Counted from the first letter of the stretch, positions 1 to 5,931 are shown. The stretch: 7,244 nucleotides of DNA from Desulfobacterales bacterium (GCA_029939875.1 JAOZSC010000126.1:1-7244); one strand, 5' to 3'. Notes: generated from the sequence alone by a model not told the origin. Translations and numbers: made by a program.

Positions 1-551
1 ACACCTACACTGATCAAAACTTTTTCATGGGGAAAGTCATTTTTTATCCTGTAGCTGATCGCACGGGGGGTAAAAAGGCTGGCCCAGCATTTCCTGACAT
101 TTGTAATTACCTGGTCCGCGCCCGTGATCCAGAGGTAGGTGTCCTGTTGCCCGGCAAAACTGGCAGTGGGCAGATCTTCCGCGGTGGCGCTGGAACGTAC
201 CGCCACGGCAAGCGGGTCAAGCGCACAGAACTTGCAGAGTTGGGCATACCCTCCCGAGATGGCCGCTTGAATGTCCTCAGGAATGGCGGCGGTCATGATT
301 AATTCCTGAATTCCGGCCGCAGCCTGATTGAGTGCCACCATGTTATCAGGATCCAGGTCGGCAAGAAAGTCGAAAATTCCGGCGTTGATTCCCGCTTTAT
401 CGATGAACGCCGCATAGCTTCCCGTGGTAACGGCAAATCCCGGAGGCACCCGAATGCCGGCTTTGATCATTTCGCCCAAGCTGGCATTTTTGCCTCCCAC
501 CGTCGGAAGCGAATTTTTATCCAGTTTGCTGAAATCCAGGATCCATTCCAT
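1..551 (-). CDS. ATP-binding (PEP synthase N-terminal-like) subunit of a split phosphotransferase, phenylphosphate synthase beta-like; partial, C-terminus beyond left edge
   Basis: The visible 183 residues match the start of the PPDK/PEP-synthase nucleotide-binding domain. Residues 18-28 read VGGKNASLGEM, with the conserved Lys21, followed by VPPGFAVTT (35-43), VRSSATAEDL (118-127, with the catalytic-type Arg119) and SFAGQQDTYL (131-140). In this family the domain binds ATP and passes a phosphoryl group to a histidine on a swivelling domain. Here that histidine domain is a separate protein encoded just upstream (802-2658), the layout of the 70/40-kDa subunits of Thauera phenylphosphate synthase. 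The ATG at 549-551 was chosen because GGGGAGA (559-565) sits 7 bases upstream and the protein aligns from its first residues (MEWILDF). A full-length PEP synthase cannot be excluded, because the C-terminus is not visible. However, the neighbouring stand-alone histidine subunit argues for the short two-subunit form. Family assignment is firm; the phenol substrate is inferred. Confidence 0.88.
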   Translation of the reverse strand, partial: MEWILDFSKLDKNSLPTVGGKNASLGEMIKAGIRVPPGFAVTTGSYAAFIDKAGINAGIFDFLADLDPDNMVALNQAAAGIQELIMTAAIPEDIQAAISGGYAQLCKFCALDPLAVAVRSSATAEDLPTASFAGQQDTYLWITGADQVITNVRKCWASLFTPRAISYRIKNDFPHEKVLISVG

Positions 552-582
552 TACTGTTTCTCCCCAAAATTTGTATTTCCCT

Positions 583-619
583 CCCGGGTCCCGCCCCCAT
601 GTTGGAGAGGGGGCCCGGG
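583..619. repeat. GC-rich inverted repeat ahead of the ATP-binding subunit gene
   Basis: CCCGGG at 583-588 pairs with CCCGGG at 614-619. The stem extends inward through T589-G613 (wobble), C590-G612, C591-G611 and C592-G610, giving about 10 pairs around a 17-base loop. It lies 18 bases upstream of the Shine-Dalgarno of the minus-strand gene. No T-run follows on either strand, so it does not look like an intrinsic terminator. It could be an mRNA processing or stabilising hairpin. Confidence 0.5.
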
Positions 620-635
620 TTTGAACCAGAATTTA

Positions 636-663
636 AGTATAGGAAATTTTGCGAATTTTTTAA
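636..663 (-). promoter_or_regulatory. Possible sigma70 promoter for the ATP-binding subunit gene
   Basis: On the minus strand TTAAAA (658-663) is separated by 16 bases from TATACT (636-641, five of six consensus -10 bases). The predicted start near 629 gives a leader of about 78 bases that contains the GC-rich hairpin. The stretch is AT-rich, so chance matches are likely. Confidence 0.3.
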
Positions 664-717
664 TTCTTTAAAACTTCAATCGGTATGGATCAGTTAAAAT
701 TCAGTTGCGGCCACTGA

Positions 718-741
718 CGAAAATGGAATATTCGATTTTCG
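718..741. repeat. 24-bp near-perfect palindrome
   Basis: Arms CGAAAAT (718-724) and ATTTTCG (735-741) enclose the palindrome GAATATTC (726-733). Only the G725/G734 pair fails, so 11 of 12 positions are symmetric. No T-run follows on either strand. A dimer-binding operator or an intercistronic hairpin are the main options. Confidence 0.65.
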
Positions 742-772
742 CACGGGTGGATAATTATTCAAAGCAACAACC

Positions 773-796
773 AATCAACTAATCAACCAATCAACG
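773..796. repeat. Three tandem 8-bp repeats, AATCAACN
   Basis: AATCAACT (773-780), AATCAACC (781-788) and AATCAACG (789-796) follow one another exactly, ending five bases from the stop codon of the 618-aa gene. Function unknown; this is a short simple-sequence tract in the 3' flank. Confidence 0.75.
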
Positions 797-801
797 AAAA
801 C

Positions 802-2658
802 TTACTGGGCTTTTTTTACGATGGTAACCACTCCGGAGTCGCCGTCAACCCTGACGATGTCTCCGGTTTTGATGATCGACGTGGCCAGACCGGTACCGGT
901 GACCGAGGGCACGCCGTATTCCCGGCATACAATGGCCGCATGGCTGGTCAGCCCGCCAATGTCGGTGACCGCAGCCTTGATGTTGGTAAACACCGGCGCC
1001 CAGGATGGATTGGTGGTGGGACACACCAGCACCTCCCCGGGTTGCAGATCGACAATGTCCTTGAGCCGTTTGAGCACCCGGGCCGGGCCTTCCACTACGC
1101 CGGCCGAGGAGGCAAACCCCTTGATTTCGGAAACATCCGTGTCGGCGGGGGTGTCAATACTCTTGAGCCATTCTTTGACCCTGTCGGTGGTAACGCCCCA
1201 CAGCATGATGGTAAAAGGCTCGGCCACTTCTTCCGGCGGTACGCCCAGGGCAGGGATCGGGTTCCATTTGTTGGCGGCTTCGAGGATTTTTTTCCGTTTG
1301 GCGGCCGTGGCCTTGTAGTGACTGTCGCGCATGGGGATGTCCACCCCCAGTGCCCAGCCGGTGGCCACTTCGGTCAATAGCTGCGGGATTTCATAGCGGT
1401 TGAACATGAAGATATCGTCGACCTCATCTATCATGCCGTTGTTGACCAGCAGGGTGCCGATTTCCCGGATTTTGGAAAACCAGATGGTGTGAAACCAGTG
1501 CTCGACCCAGAACAGGTGGTCTTCGGCGTAGCGATAGATGGTTCGAATGGTTTTGTAGGCGTCATCGAACGCCTTGCGGTCTTCATCGGTTTTGATCAAC
1601 CCGCGGTACTCGGTGACGATCTCATCGCGCTGTTTGTCGATATTATCCAGGGAGCGTTCGATGCTTTCGCCTTTTTCCAGCCGTTGCACGTACCCCTTGA
1701 TATAGCCATAGGGGATGTCCGGGTGGGTGAGCCAGCTGCCTTCATGATGGAACCAGCCGCTGCCGCAGGAGACGTAAAACCAGGGATCACTTGACTTTTC
1801 ATATTCGGCCAGCCATTTTTTTCCGGCTTCTGATTGTTGAAGCTCGGCAATTTTCTCGGCGGCGGATTTTGAGCTCTTGAGAATGTCGCCTATACCATCC
1901 AGTGAAACTGCCAGCCGGGATAACCGGCAAAGCTCTTCTTCGGGTTTGAACATGGATACATAGGCCCCGGCGACCATCTTGCCGATGGCGCTTTCACTGA
2001 TTCCGGGAAAAAGTTTACGGGTGACGTCGCCAAACATGAGATAGGCCAGGTAGGTCAGGTTGAGCATTTCAAAATGGTACTGCCAGCCCTTGAACATCTG
2101 GTTGACCAGCCTGTCAAAGGCTTCGATCAGGTTGTAACTGTCATAATACCCGGTGGGAGCCGGCAGAACCTGGTCTTCGGGGACGAACTTGGGAAGTTCG
2201 GCCGGGACCTTGACCGCCAGCATCTCATTGCCCAGGGCCTTGAATTTGGTCAGCCATTTGTCCCACAATTCCTCGTAATGCTCGAACACGTAAAATACGC
2301 GTTTTTCAAACAGGGCAGCCTTTTCCCCGATGATTTCATCGGGCGGCGGCGCGATGGCACAGATGTACAGGTAACAGCCCACCATTCTCTGGGCGATTCC
2401 CTGGGCCGGTGGGATGCAGAACACCCGGGTGGTGTACTGCGATAAGGAAATCTGCCAGGCTTCCTGGAAAATATGATCCAGGGGCGGCATGGGCTCCGGG
2501 GCGTGGATTTTGTCCTGGTACCAGAATTGAGCGCTTTCCCACTCTCCCCGATCCTGGGAAAACAGGTGATGGGAGGGATACATCTCTTGCCAGCCTTCAA
2601 GTTCGGGGGGAACCTGAAACTCGTGCGGATCCGGAAATTTTCCTTGGTCGTCTGCCAT
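802..2658 (-). CDS. PEP-utilising mobile (phosphohistidine) domain protein, phenylphosphate synthase alpha-like
   Basis: A 618-aa protein of about 70 kDa. Residues 514-612 form the swivelling phosphohistidine domain of PEP-utilising enzymes, with the signature GLTSHAAIVCREYGVPSV. The phosphorylated His is residue 573 (codon 940-942), followed by a VRVDGDSGVV end strand. The roughly 500 N-terminal residues are rich in Trp, Tyr and His and presumably bind the acceptor substrate. There is no ATP-grasp domain and no C-terminal PEP/pyruvate TIM barrel, so the protein cannot be a complete PEP synthase. Its size, its lone histidine domain and the ATP-binding partner downstream (551-1) match the 70-kDa subunit of Thauera phenylphosphate synthase, whose active His I recall as number 569. 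That enzyme makes phenylphosphate from phenol and ATP, the first step of anaerobic phenol degradation. The ATG at 2656-2658 follows AAAGGAGA (2665-2672); an ATG 29 codons upstream lacks this support. The acceptor could be another phenol or alcohol. Confidence 0.85.
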   Translation of the reverse strand: MADDQGKFPDPHEFQVPPELEGWQEMYPSHHLFSQDRGEWESAQFWYQDKIHAPEPMPPLDHIFQEAWQISLSQYTTRVFCIPPAQGIAQRMVGCYLYICAIAPPPDEIIGEKAALFEKRVFYVFEHYEELWDKWLTKFKALGNEMLAVKVPAELPKFVPEDQVLPAPTGYYDSYNLIEAFDRLVNQMFKGWQYHFEMLNLTYLAYLMFGDVTRKLFPGISESAIGKMVAGAYVSMFKPEEELCRLSRLAVSLDGIGDILKSSKSAAEKIAELQQSEAGKKWLAEYEKSSDPWFYVSCGSGWFHHEGSWLTHPDIPYGYIKGYVQRLEKGESIERSLDNIDKQRDEIVTEYRGLIKTDEDRKAFDDAYKTIRTIYRYAEDHLFWVEHWFHTIWFSKIREIGTLLVNNGMIDEVDDIFMFNRYEIPQLLTEVATGWALGVDIPMRDSHYKATAAKRKKILEAANKWNPIPALGVPPEEVAEPFTIMLWGVTTDRVKEWLKSIDTPADTDVSEIKGFASSAGVVEGPARVLKRLKDIVDLQPGEVLVCPTTNPSWAPVFTNIKAAVTDIGGLTSHAAIVCREYGVPSVTGTGLATSIIKTGDIVRVDGDSGVVTIVKKAQ

Positions 2659-2840
2659 TTTCAGTCTCCTTTTTGGGGGGTTAACAATTATTTGCATGAG
2701 CCATTGCAGGCTCGTCAGAGAGAACTGAAGATTGTGGTTCAACAAAAAAGTTGTGCACCAGAGATAACAAAATGAGCCAGGCTATCGGGTAGCAGGGCAC
2801 AGCGCCACGGGACAGTCGAGCAGATAAATGCCGTTCAGTT

Positions 2841-2869
2841 TTTATGAATCATTAAAAAACAACTGTCAA
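2841..2869 (-). promoter_or_regulatory. Predicted sigma70 promoter of the phosphotransferase operon
   Basis: On the minus strand a perfect -35, TTGACA (2864-2869), is followed after exactly 17 bases by CATAAA (2841-2846, four of six -10 bases). The start would fall near 2834, giving a leader of about 175 bases before the ATG at 2658. The LysR-type inverted repeat lies immediately upstream. Confidence 0.6.
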
Positions 2870-2888
2870 TCCAATTAAATTTATGCTA

Positions 2889-2909
2889 TCCATAACTTCA
2901 ACTTATGGA
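2889..2909. promoter_or_regulatory. LysR-type operator: 21-bp perfect inverted repeat with T-N11-A core
   Basis: TCCATAA (2889-2895), a 7-base spacer and TTATGGA (2903-2909) form a perfect dyad. Within it T2893 and A2905 are 11 bases apart, the T-N11-A signature of LysR-family recognition sites. The dyad centre (2899) is about 65 bp upstream of the predicted start of the phosphotransferase promoter, the usual place for a LysR recognition site. The divergently transcribed LysR gene at 3134 is the natural ligand. Binding itself is inferred. Confidence 0.65.
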
Positions 2910-2926
2910 AGGGATGGACGTATAAA
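2897..2926 (+). promoter_or_regulatory. Possible promoter of the LysR-family gene, overlapping the operator
   Basis: TATAAA (2921-2926) is a good -10 element. A weak -35, TTCAAC (2897-2902), lies 18 bases upstream, inside the inverted repeat. Regulator bound there would block the promoter, which fits the usual LysR autorepression. The 5' leader of about 200 bases would then include the heptad repeats. Confidence 0.35.
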
Positions 2927-2950
2927 ATATATTTAGAAACAAGATGAAGG

Positions 2951-3127
2951 CTGGATACCCGATACTCGTGCTGGATACTGGTCACACTTGTCACTGGTTA
3001 TTAAAAGGCACAGGGCACAAGGCGCATGGCGCAGGGCTGATGGTACAGGGTACCAATTCCACATTTCGCATTCTGACTTCCGAATTCAAATACATCTGGC
3101 ACTGGTATCTGAATCCTGTCATCTGGT
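2951..3127. repeat. Degenerate 7-bp-periodic repeat tract
   Basis: The core, 3007-3055, is seven uninterrupted 7-base units of the form GGYRCAN (for example GGCACAG, GGCACAA, GGCGCAT, GGTACAG); the fifth unit departs most from it. On the left, 2951-2998 has related 7-base spaced units such as CTGGATA (2951, 2971) and CTGGTCA (2978), with one 6-base slip. On the right, CTG recurs at 3102, 3109, 3116 and 3123. The period of 7 is not a codon multiple, which argues against coding. It resembles heptameric minisatellites between genes. Function unknown. Confidence 0.7.
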
Positions 3128-3133
3128 GTTAAA

Positions 3134-4093
3134 ATGCTAAACTTCAACCAATTGCGTGTCTTTTATCACGCTGCCAAAAATTTGAATTACACTGCAGCGG
3201 CAAGTGAGCTTTTCATCACCCAGCCGGCAGTAACGGCCCAGATGAAAGCTTTTGAAGCGTATTGTAATCTGAAACTGTTTAAAAAAAAGGGGCGTAATTT
3301 ATTTTTAACCGATGAGGGCCGGACCCTTTTCGAGTATGCCGAAACGATTTTACAATATGAAAAAGAAATTGAAAATGTCATCGAAGACATGCACAAGCTC
3401 AAGCGGGGTGTTCTCAGTCTGGGGACCACCAAAGCCTATGCCCGTTATTTTATGCCGCTGATGCTCAGCACCTTTCACAAAAATATTCCAAAAATCAAAA
3501 TCCAATTAAATGAAGGAAGATCACTGGACATGACATACAGTCTGCTTGATTTTAAAATAGAGGTGGTGGTGGTCGCCAAAACAGTGGAGCTTGCCGAAGT
3601 TGAGTATGTGCCCTTCAGCAAGGAAGAAATGGTTGTTATTGTGGCCCCCGGGCACAAACTTACGAAGAAAAAAGCCGTTTCTTTCAAAGACTTGGCTCAA
3701 CAGCCTTTTATAATGAAAGAAAGCGGCTCGGGTACGAGAAAGCTGGTAGAGCAATCATTTGCGAATGCGAACTGTGAGCCCAATATTTTAATGGAGACCA
3801 GTAACACCGAATTTATCAAACAACTGGTGCAGCGTGGAGAAGGGGTCTCTTTTCTGGTGCGAGAAGCCATTGCCGTTGAGCTTAAAGAAAAAAAATTAGC
3901 CGAAGTTCCTTTGATGGGCCCGCCCATATTCTTGGACGTCAGTATTGCCTATTTGAAAAACCAAGCCCTTTCGCCGCCGGCTAAAGCTTTCGTGGATACC
4001 CTGACAAAATTGAAATCGGAAAATATTGATCCCATGGGGATCAGTGATCTGATGATTAAAATATTAGCCCAGCGAAGAAATTCGTCCACATGA
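3134..4093 (+). CDS. LysR-family transcriptional regulator
   Basis: A 319-aa protein, close to the usual 290-320 for LysR regulators. The N-terminal winged helix-turn-helix spans about residues 4-62, with the helix-turn-helix core AAASELFITQPAVTAQMKAF (21-40) and a linker helix to about 90. The effector-binding, periplasmic-binding-protein-like domain (about 90-300) begins RGVLSLGTTKAYARYFMP and includes the GSGTRKLVEQSF segment. It is transcribed away from the phosphotransferase operon, with a T-N11-A dyad between them, and lies upstream of a LIV-type transporter. It probably senses an aromatic substrate or intermediate and controls one or both; this is inference. The ATG at 3134 has no clear Shine-Dalgarno, so translation may be weak. 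The start is fixed by the family alignment (MLNFNQLRVFYHAAK). The closest characterised relative cannot be named from sequence alone. Confidence 0.92.
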   Translation: MLNFNQLRVFYHAAKNLNYTAAASELFITQPAVTAQMKAFEAYCNLKLFKKKGRNLFLTDEGRTLFEYAETILQYEKEIENVIEDMHKLKRGVLSLGTTKAYARYFMPLMLSTFHKNIPKIKIQLNEGRSLDMTYSLLDFKIEVVVVAKTVELAEVEYVPFSKEEMVVIVAPGHKLTKKKAVSFKDLAQQPFIMKESGSGTRKLVEQSFANANCEPNILMETSNTEFIKQLVQRGEGVSFLVREAIAVELKEKKLAEVPLMGPPIFLDVSIAYLKNQALSPPAKAFVDTLTKLKSENIDPMGISDLMIKILAQRRNSST

Positions 4094-4289
4094 AACCTGT
4101 TTTTGAAGACATCCGGCAAAAAAATAATCCTCAAAATTGTCCCCTTTGATTGTGCTATATTTTAGTTAATACACATATTACAGGCTTTGAGCTTTTCATA
4201 TAACAAAAATTCGAAGATCCTGGCCCAGACCGTTTATACAGAGCTTTAATCATAAATGATAACGCCTATGCTGAAAGTCAGGAACTAAT

Positions 4290-4318
4290 TTGACAAAATT
4301 TAAAGCAAGGCCTAACAT
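4290..4318 (+). promoter_or_regulatory. Predicted sigma70 promoter P1 of the transporter operon
   Basis: A perfect TTGACA (4290-4295), a 17-base spacer and TAACAT (4313-4318, four of six -10 bases). It would leave a leader of about 285 bases before the binding-protein gene. Confidence 0.45.
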
Positions 4319-4396
4319 TGACAGTCACAAGACTACAAAAGAAAAACGCTGCGTGAAGATAGTTAAAGAACAAAGCCGAAAATGGCTAAAAGTGAT

Positions 4397-4425
4397 TTGA
4401 CAAAAGTGGCTTAAACGGATAAATA
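4397..4425 (+). promoter_or_regulatory. Predicted sigma70 promoter P2 of the transporter operon
   Basis: A second perfect TTGACA (4397-4402) with a 17-base spacer to TAAATA (4420-4425, a weaker -10). It shares the 10-mer TTTGACAAAA with P1. The leader would be about 180 bases and would contain the mini-hairpin and four-codon frame. Confidence 0.4.
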
Positions 4426-4458
4426 AAAAATAATACGGGGAACGGAAGTAGGCTTTGT

Positions 4459-4487
4459 CGAGGAGACTCGCCATGGCGGGACTATAA
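4459..4487 (+). other. GNRA mini-hairpin overlapping a Shine-Dalgarno and four-codon open frame
   Basis: CGAG (4459-4462) and CTCG (4467-4470) enclose a GAGA tetraloop. The same bases include AGGAG (4461-4465), 7 bases before ATG GCG GGA CTA TAA (4473-4487), which encodes Met-Ala-Gly-Leu. The hairpin would hide the ribosome binding site. It could be a tiny leader cistron or chance. Confidence 0.25.
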
Positions 4488-4577
4488 CTTAACACCTAAA
4501 ACCTGATAAATTTGACTTTTTACGAATTCATCAAACCTAACTGCCCGGAAAATATTTTTTCCCACAAGCAAGAATTC

Positions 4578-4603
4578 AGGAGGCAGGTAACTTAAAAAGG
4601 AGG
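4578..4603 (+). promoter_or_regulatory. Twin AGGAGG Shine-Dalgarno motifs before the binding-protein gene
   Basis: AGGAGG occurs at 4578-4583 and again at 4598-4603. The second is 6 bases from the ATG at 4610 and sets the start. The first has no start codon at a usable distance and could act as a ribosome standby site. Confidence 0.6.
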
Positions 4604-4609
4604 AATATT

Positions 4610-5833
4610 ATGAAAAAAATGTCAGTTTTCAGTATCAGCTTTTCCATTATGATCATTGCATGTATGTTTGTTATTGCCCCTTCATCACTCGCGGCAAAAG
4701 TATTAAAGATCGGAATAGTCGATTGCTATTCAGGTCCTGCCAGTACTTACACAAATGATGTGCGCGACGGTTTCAAACTGGAGGTGAAAAAGATCAATGC
4801 GGCCGGTGGAATACTAGGCCGCAAGATCGAAGTTCTCACCAGGGACAGTAAATTCAAGGTTGATCTTGGATTGTCTGCTGCCAAGGAACTGATTTACAGA
4901 GAGAACGTCGATATCATGATGGGCACAATCAACAGCGCGCTTGCGCTGGCTATTTCCAATTTGTGCAAAAAAGAGAAAGTGCCGTTTTTTGTAACCTTTT
5001 CAAAGAGTGCTAAAATCACCGGAGCAAAAGGGCACCGATATGTCTTCTCAATTACAGAGAATACAGCAATAGCCGGAAAGGCAGCTGCGGCCGGCCTGGC
5101 CAAAAAGCCGTACAAGAAATACTGGATCGCAGGTGACGATTATGAATACGGCCATGCTATTGCGGACGGCGTATGGAGCAATCTGAAGAAAATGAAACCC
5201 GGAGTTGAACTCCTTGGCCAGTCCTGGTGGAAGGTAGGCGAGCCGGATTTCACGCCTTATATCACCGCTATCCTTTCAGCAAAACCGGATGCCGTTATCA
5301 TTGCCACCGGCGGTCGTGACTGCGTACCTTTTCTGAAAGCAGCCAAAGCCACCGGATTTAATGAGCGAGTCCCTTTTTTCATGCATACGGCAACCGAGCT
5401 CTCCACTTTAAAACCGCTGGGCCTGCAGGCACCGGAGGGAGTAATTGGAACATCCAACTACTTTTTTTATTATCCTGAGACGGCTGCCAACAAAAATTTT
5501 GTAAAAAAATTCGAAACAGCTTACAATCGTAAACCGGCTGTCGGGGCCCTCTACGGTCTGCTTGCCGCCAAGTTTATATTTGGCGCTTATAACCAAGCAG
5601 GAAAAATCGATACTGAGAAATTTATCGACAACGTGGAAGGAATGTGGGTTAACAGCCCTGTTGGTAAGGTTACCATGCGCGCTTACGACCATCAGGCGAT
5701 GTTGCCCATGTTCATGGGCGTGACCACAAAGGTAGCCGGTTATGATTTCCTAATGGCTACTGATATCGTGACTATACCCGGGAAAGATGTAATGCCTTCT
5801 ATCGCAGAGATCAAAAAAGCTAGAAATCAATAG
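4610..5833 (+). CDS. Periplasmic substrate-binding protein of a branched-chain-amino-acid-type (HAAT) ABC transporter
   Basis: A 407-aa protein. Residues 1-28 form a signal peptide (MKKM, a hydrophobic core, and a SLA-A type cleavage site near 28/29). The mature protein has the two-lobed Peripla_BP_6/LivK fold: an opening strand KVLKIGIVDCYSGPAS, the helix DVRDGFKLEVKKINAAGGI, the GGILGRKIEVLTRDSK segment, GDDYEYGHAIADGVWSNL in the second lobe, and PDAVIIATGGRDCVPFLKAA. The protein captures the solute in the periplasm and delivers it to the LivH/LivM-type channel encoded next. Many family members bind aromatic acids, amides or other small molecules rather than leucine, and the neighbouring phosphotransferase makes an aromatic ligand plausible. 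The ligand cannot be read from the sequence. The start is fixed by a strong Shine-Dalgarno (4598-4603). Cys18 in IIAC loosely resembles a lipobox, but the hydrophobic stretch continues beyond it. Confidence 0.92.
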   Translation: MKKMSVFSISFSIMIIACMFVIAPSSLAAKVLKIGIVDCYSGPASTYTNDVRDGFKLEVKKINAAGGILGRKIEVLTRDSKFKVDLGLSAAKELIYRENVDIMMGTINSALALAISNLCKKEKVPFFVTFSKSAKITGAKGHRYVFSITENTAIAGKAAAAGLAKKPYKKYWIAGDDYEYGHAIADGVWSNLKKMKPGVELLGQSWWKVGEPDFTPYITAILSAKPDAVIIATGGRDCVPFLKAAKATGFNERVPFFMHTATELSTLKPLGLQAPEGVIGTSNYFFYYPETAANKNFVKKFETAYNRKPAVGALYGLLAAKFIFGAYNQAGKIDTEKFIDNVEGMWVNSPVGKVTMRAYDHQAMLPMFMGVTTKVAGYDFLMATDIVTIPGKDVMPSIAEIKKARNQ

Positions 5834-5874
5834 CATTATCTATTAAAAACAAACTCATAAAAACAGACTCAAAA

Positions 5875-5908
5875 CTCAGGGAATGGGAATAATTTCCCAT
5901 CCCCTGAG
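5875..5908 (+). terminator. Strong intercistronic hairpin between binding-protein and permease genes (no T-run)
   Basis: CTCAGGG (5875-5881) pairs with CCCTGAG (5902-5908). After one A/C mismatch, ATGGGAA (5883-5889) pairs with TTCCCAT (5894-5900), closing a TAAT loop (5890-5893). This gives 14 Watson-Crick pairs in 15 positions. No T-run follows and the permease starts 23 bases later. It is therefore better read as an mRNA-stabilising or partial-termination hairpin that keeps binding protein in excess over permease. Confidence 0.7.
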
Positions 5909-5931
5909 CACCTGTGTCTAAAGGTTTATCT

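Larger units (their letters stand above)
552..801. other. 250-bp gap between the two phosphotransferase subunit genes
   Basis: No gene is visible here. Read in the direction of transcription (right to left), it holds three 8-bp tandem repeats directly after the stop codon, a 24-bp near-palindrome (718-741), an AT-rich stretch with a possible promoter (636-663), a GC-rich inverted repeat (583-619) and the ribosome binding site of the downstream gene. The gap is long for two subunits of one enzyme, so the downstream gene may be partly transcribed or regulated on its own. Confidence 0.7.
2659..3133. other. 475-bp divergent regulatory region
   Basis: It separates the minus-strand phosphotransferase operon from the plus-strand LysR gene. 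From left to right it holds the operon leader (2659 to about 2834), the operon promoter (2841-2869), a LysR-type inverted repeat (2889-2909), a possible LysR-gene promoter (2897-2926) and a 7-bp-periodic repeat tract (about 2951-3127). A 62-codon open frame at 2944-3132 is a product of the repeats and is not called as a gene. Confidence 0.75.
4094..4609. other. 516-bp AT-rich leader and promoter region of the transporter operon
   Basis: No gene of normal size is visible. It contains two copies of TTTGACAAAA 107 bp apart, each beginning a promoter-like sequence, small dyads (TAATA/TATTA at 4167-4180, ATCAT/ATGAT at 4249-4260), a GNRA-capped mini-hairpin with a four-codon open frame (4459-4487) and two perfect AGGAGG motifs 20 bp apart before the first transporter gene. 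I do not recognise a known riboswitch, and no clear terminator follows the LysR gene. Confidence 0.6.

Noticed and set aside
821..1794. Plus-strand open frames of 101-165 codons opposite the histidine-domain gene
   Set aside because: They are antisense to a clearly conserved protein, have no family resemblance and reflect high-GC third positions.
2659..2745. N-terminal extension of the histidine-domain protein to an ATG at 2745
   Set aside because: The 29 extra residues have no ribosome binding site, while the ATG at 2658 follows AAAGGAGA at good spacing and begins a typical acidic soluble N-terminus.
2659..2840. Sigma54 promoter upstream of the phosphotransferase gene
   Set aside because: TGGCTC sequences occur on the minus strand, but no GC lies at the required 10-base distance from the GG.
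2944..3132. 62-codon plus-strand open frame just before the LysR gene
   Set aside because: It lies entirely in the 7-bp-periodic tract, has no Shine-Dalgarno and encodes a low-complexity product. Open frames in such tracts arise from the repeats.
4547..4562. GGAAAA/TTTTCC dyad with T-run as an intrinsic terminator
   Set aside because: The stem has only six pairs, mostly A-T, and sits less than 60 bases before the transporter gene, where a terminator would make no sense without an attenuator partner.
4656..4663. Lipobox-like IIAC at residues 15-18 of the binding protein
   Set aside because: The hydrophobic segment continues well past Cys18 and a normal signal-peptidase I site (SLA-A) follows, so a lipoprotein is less likely.
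5914..5931. GTG start for livH at 5914
   Set aside because: It lacks a good Shine-Dalgarno; AAAGG is correctly placed for the ATG at 5932, and that protein has the standard family length.
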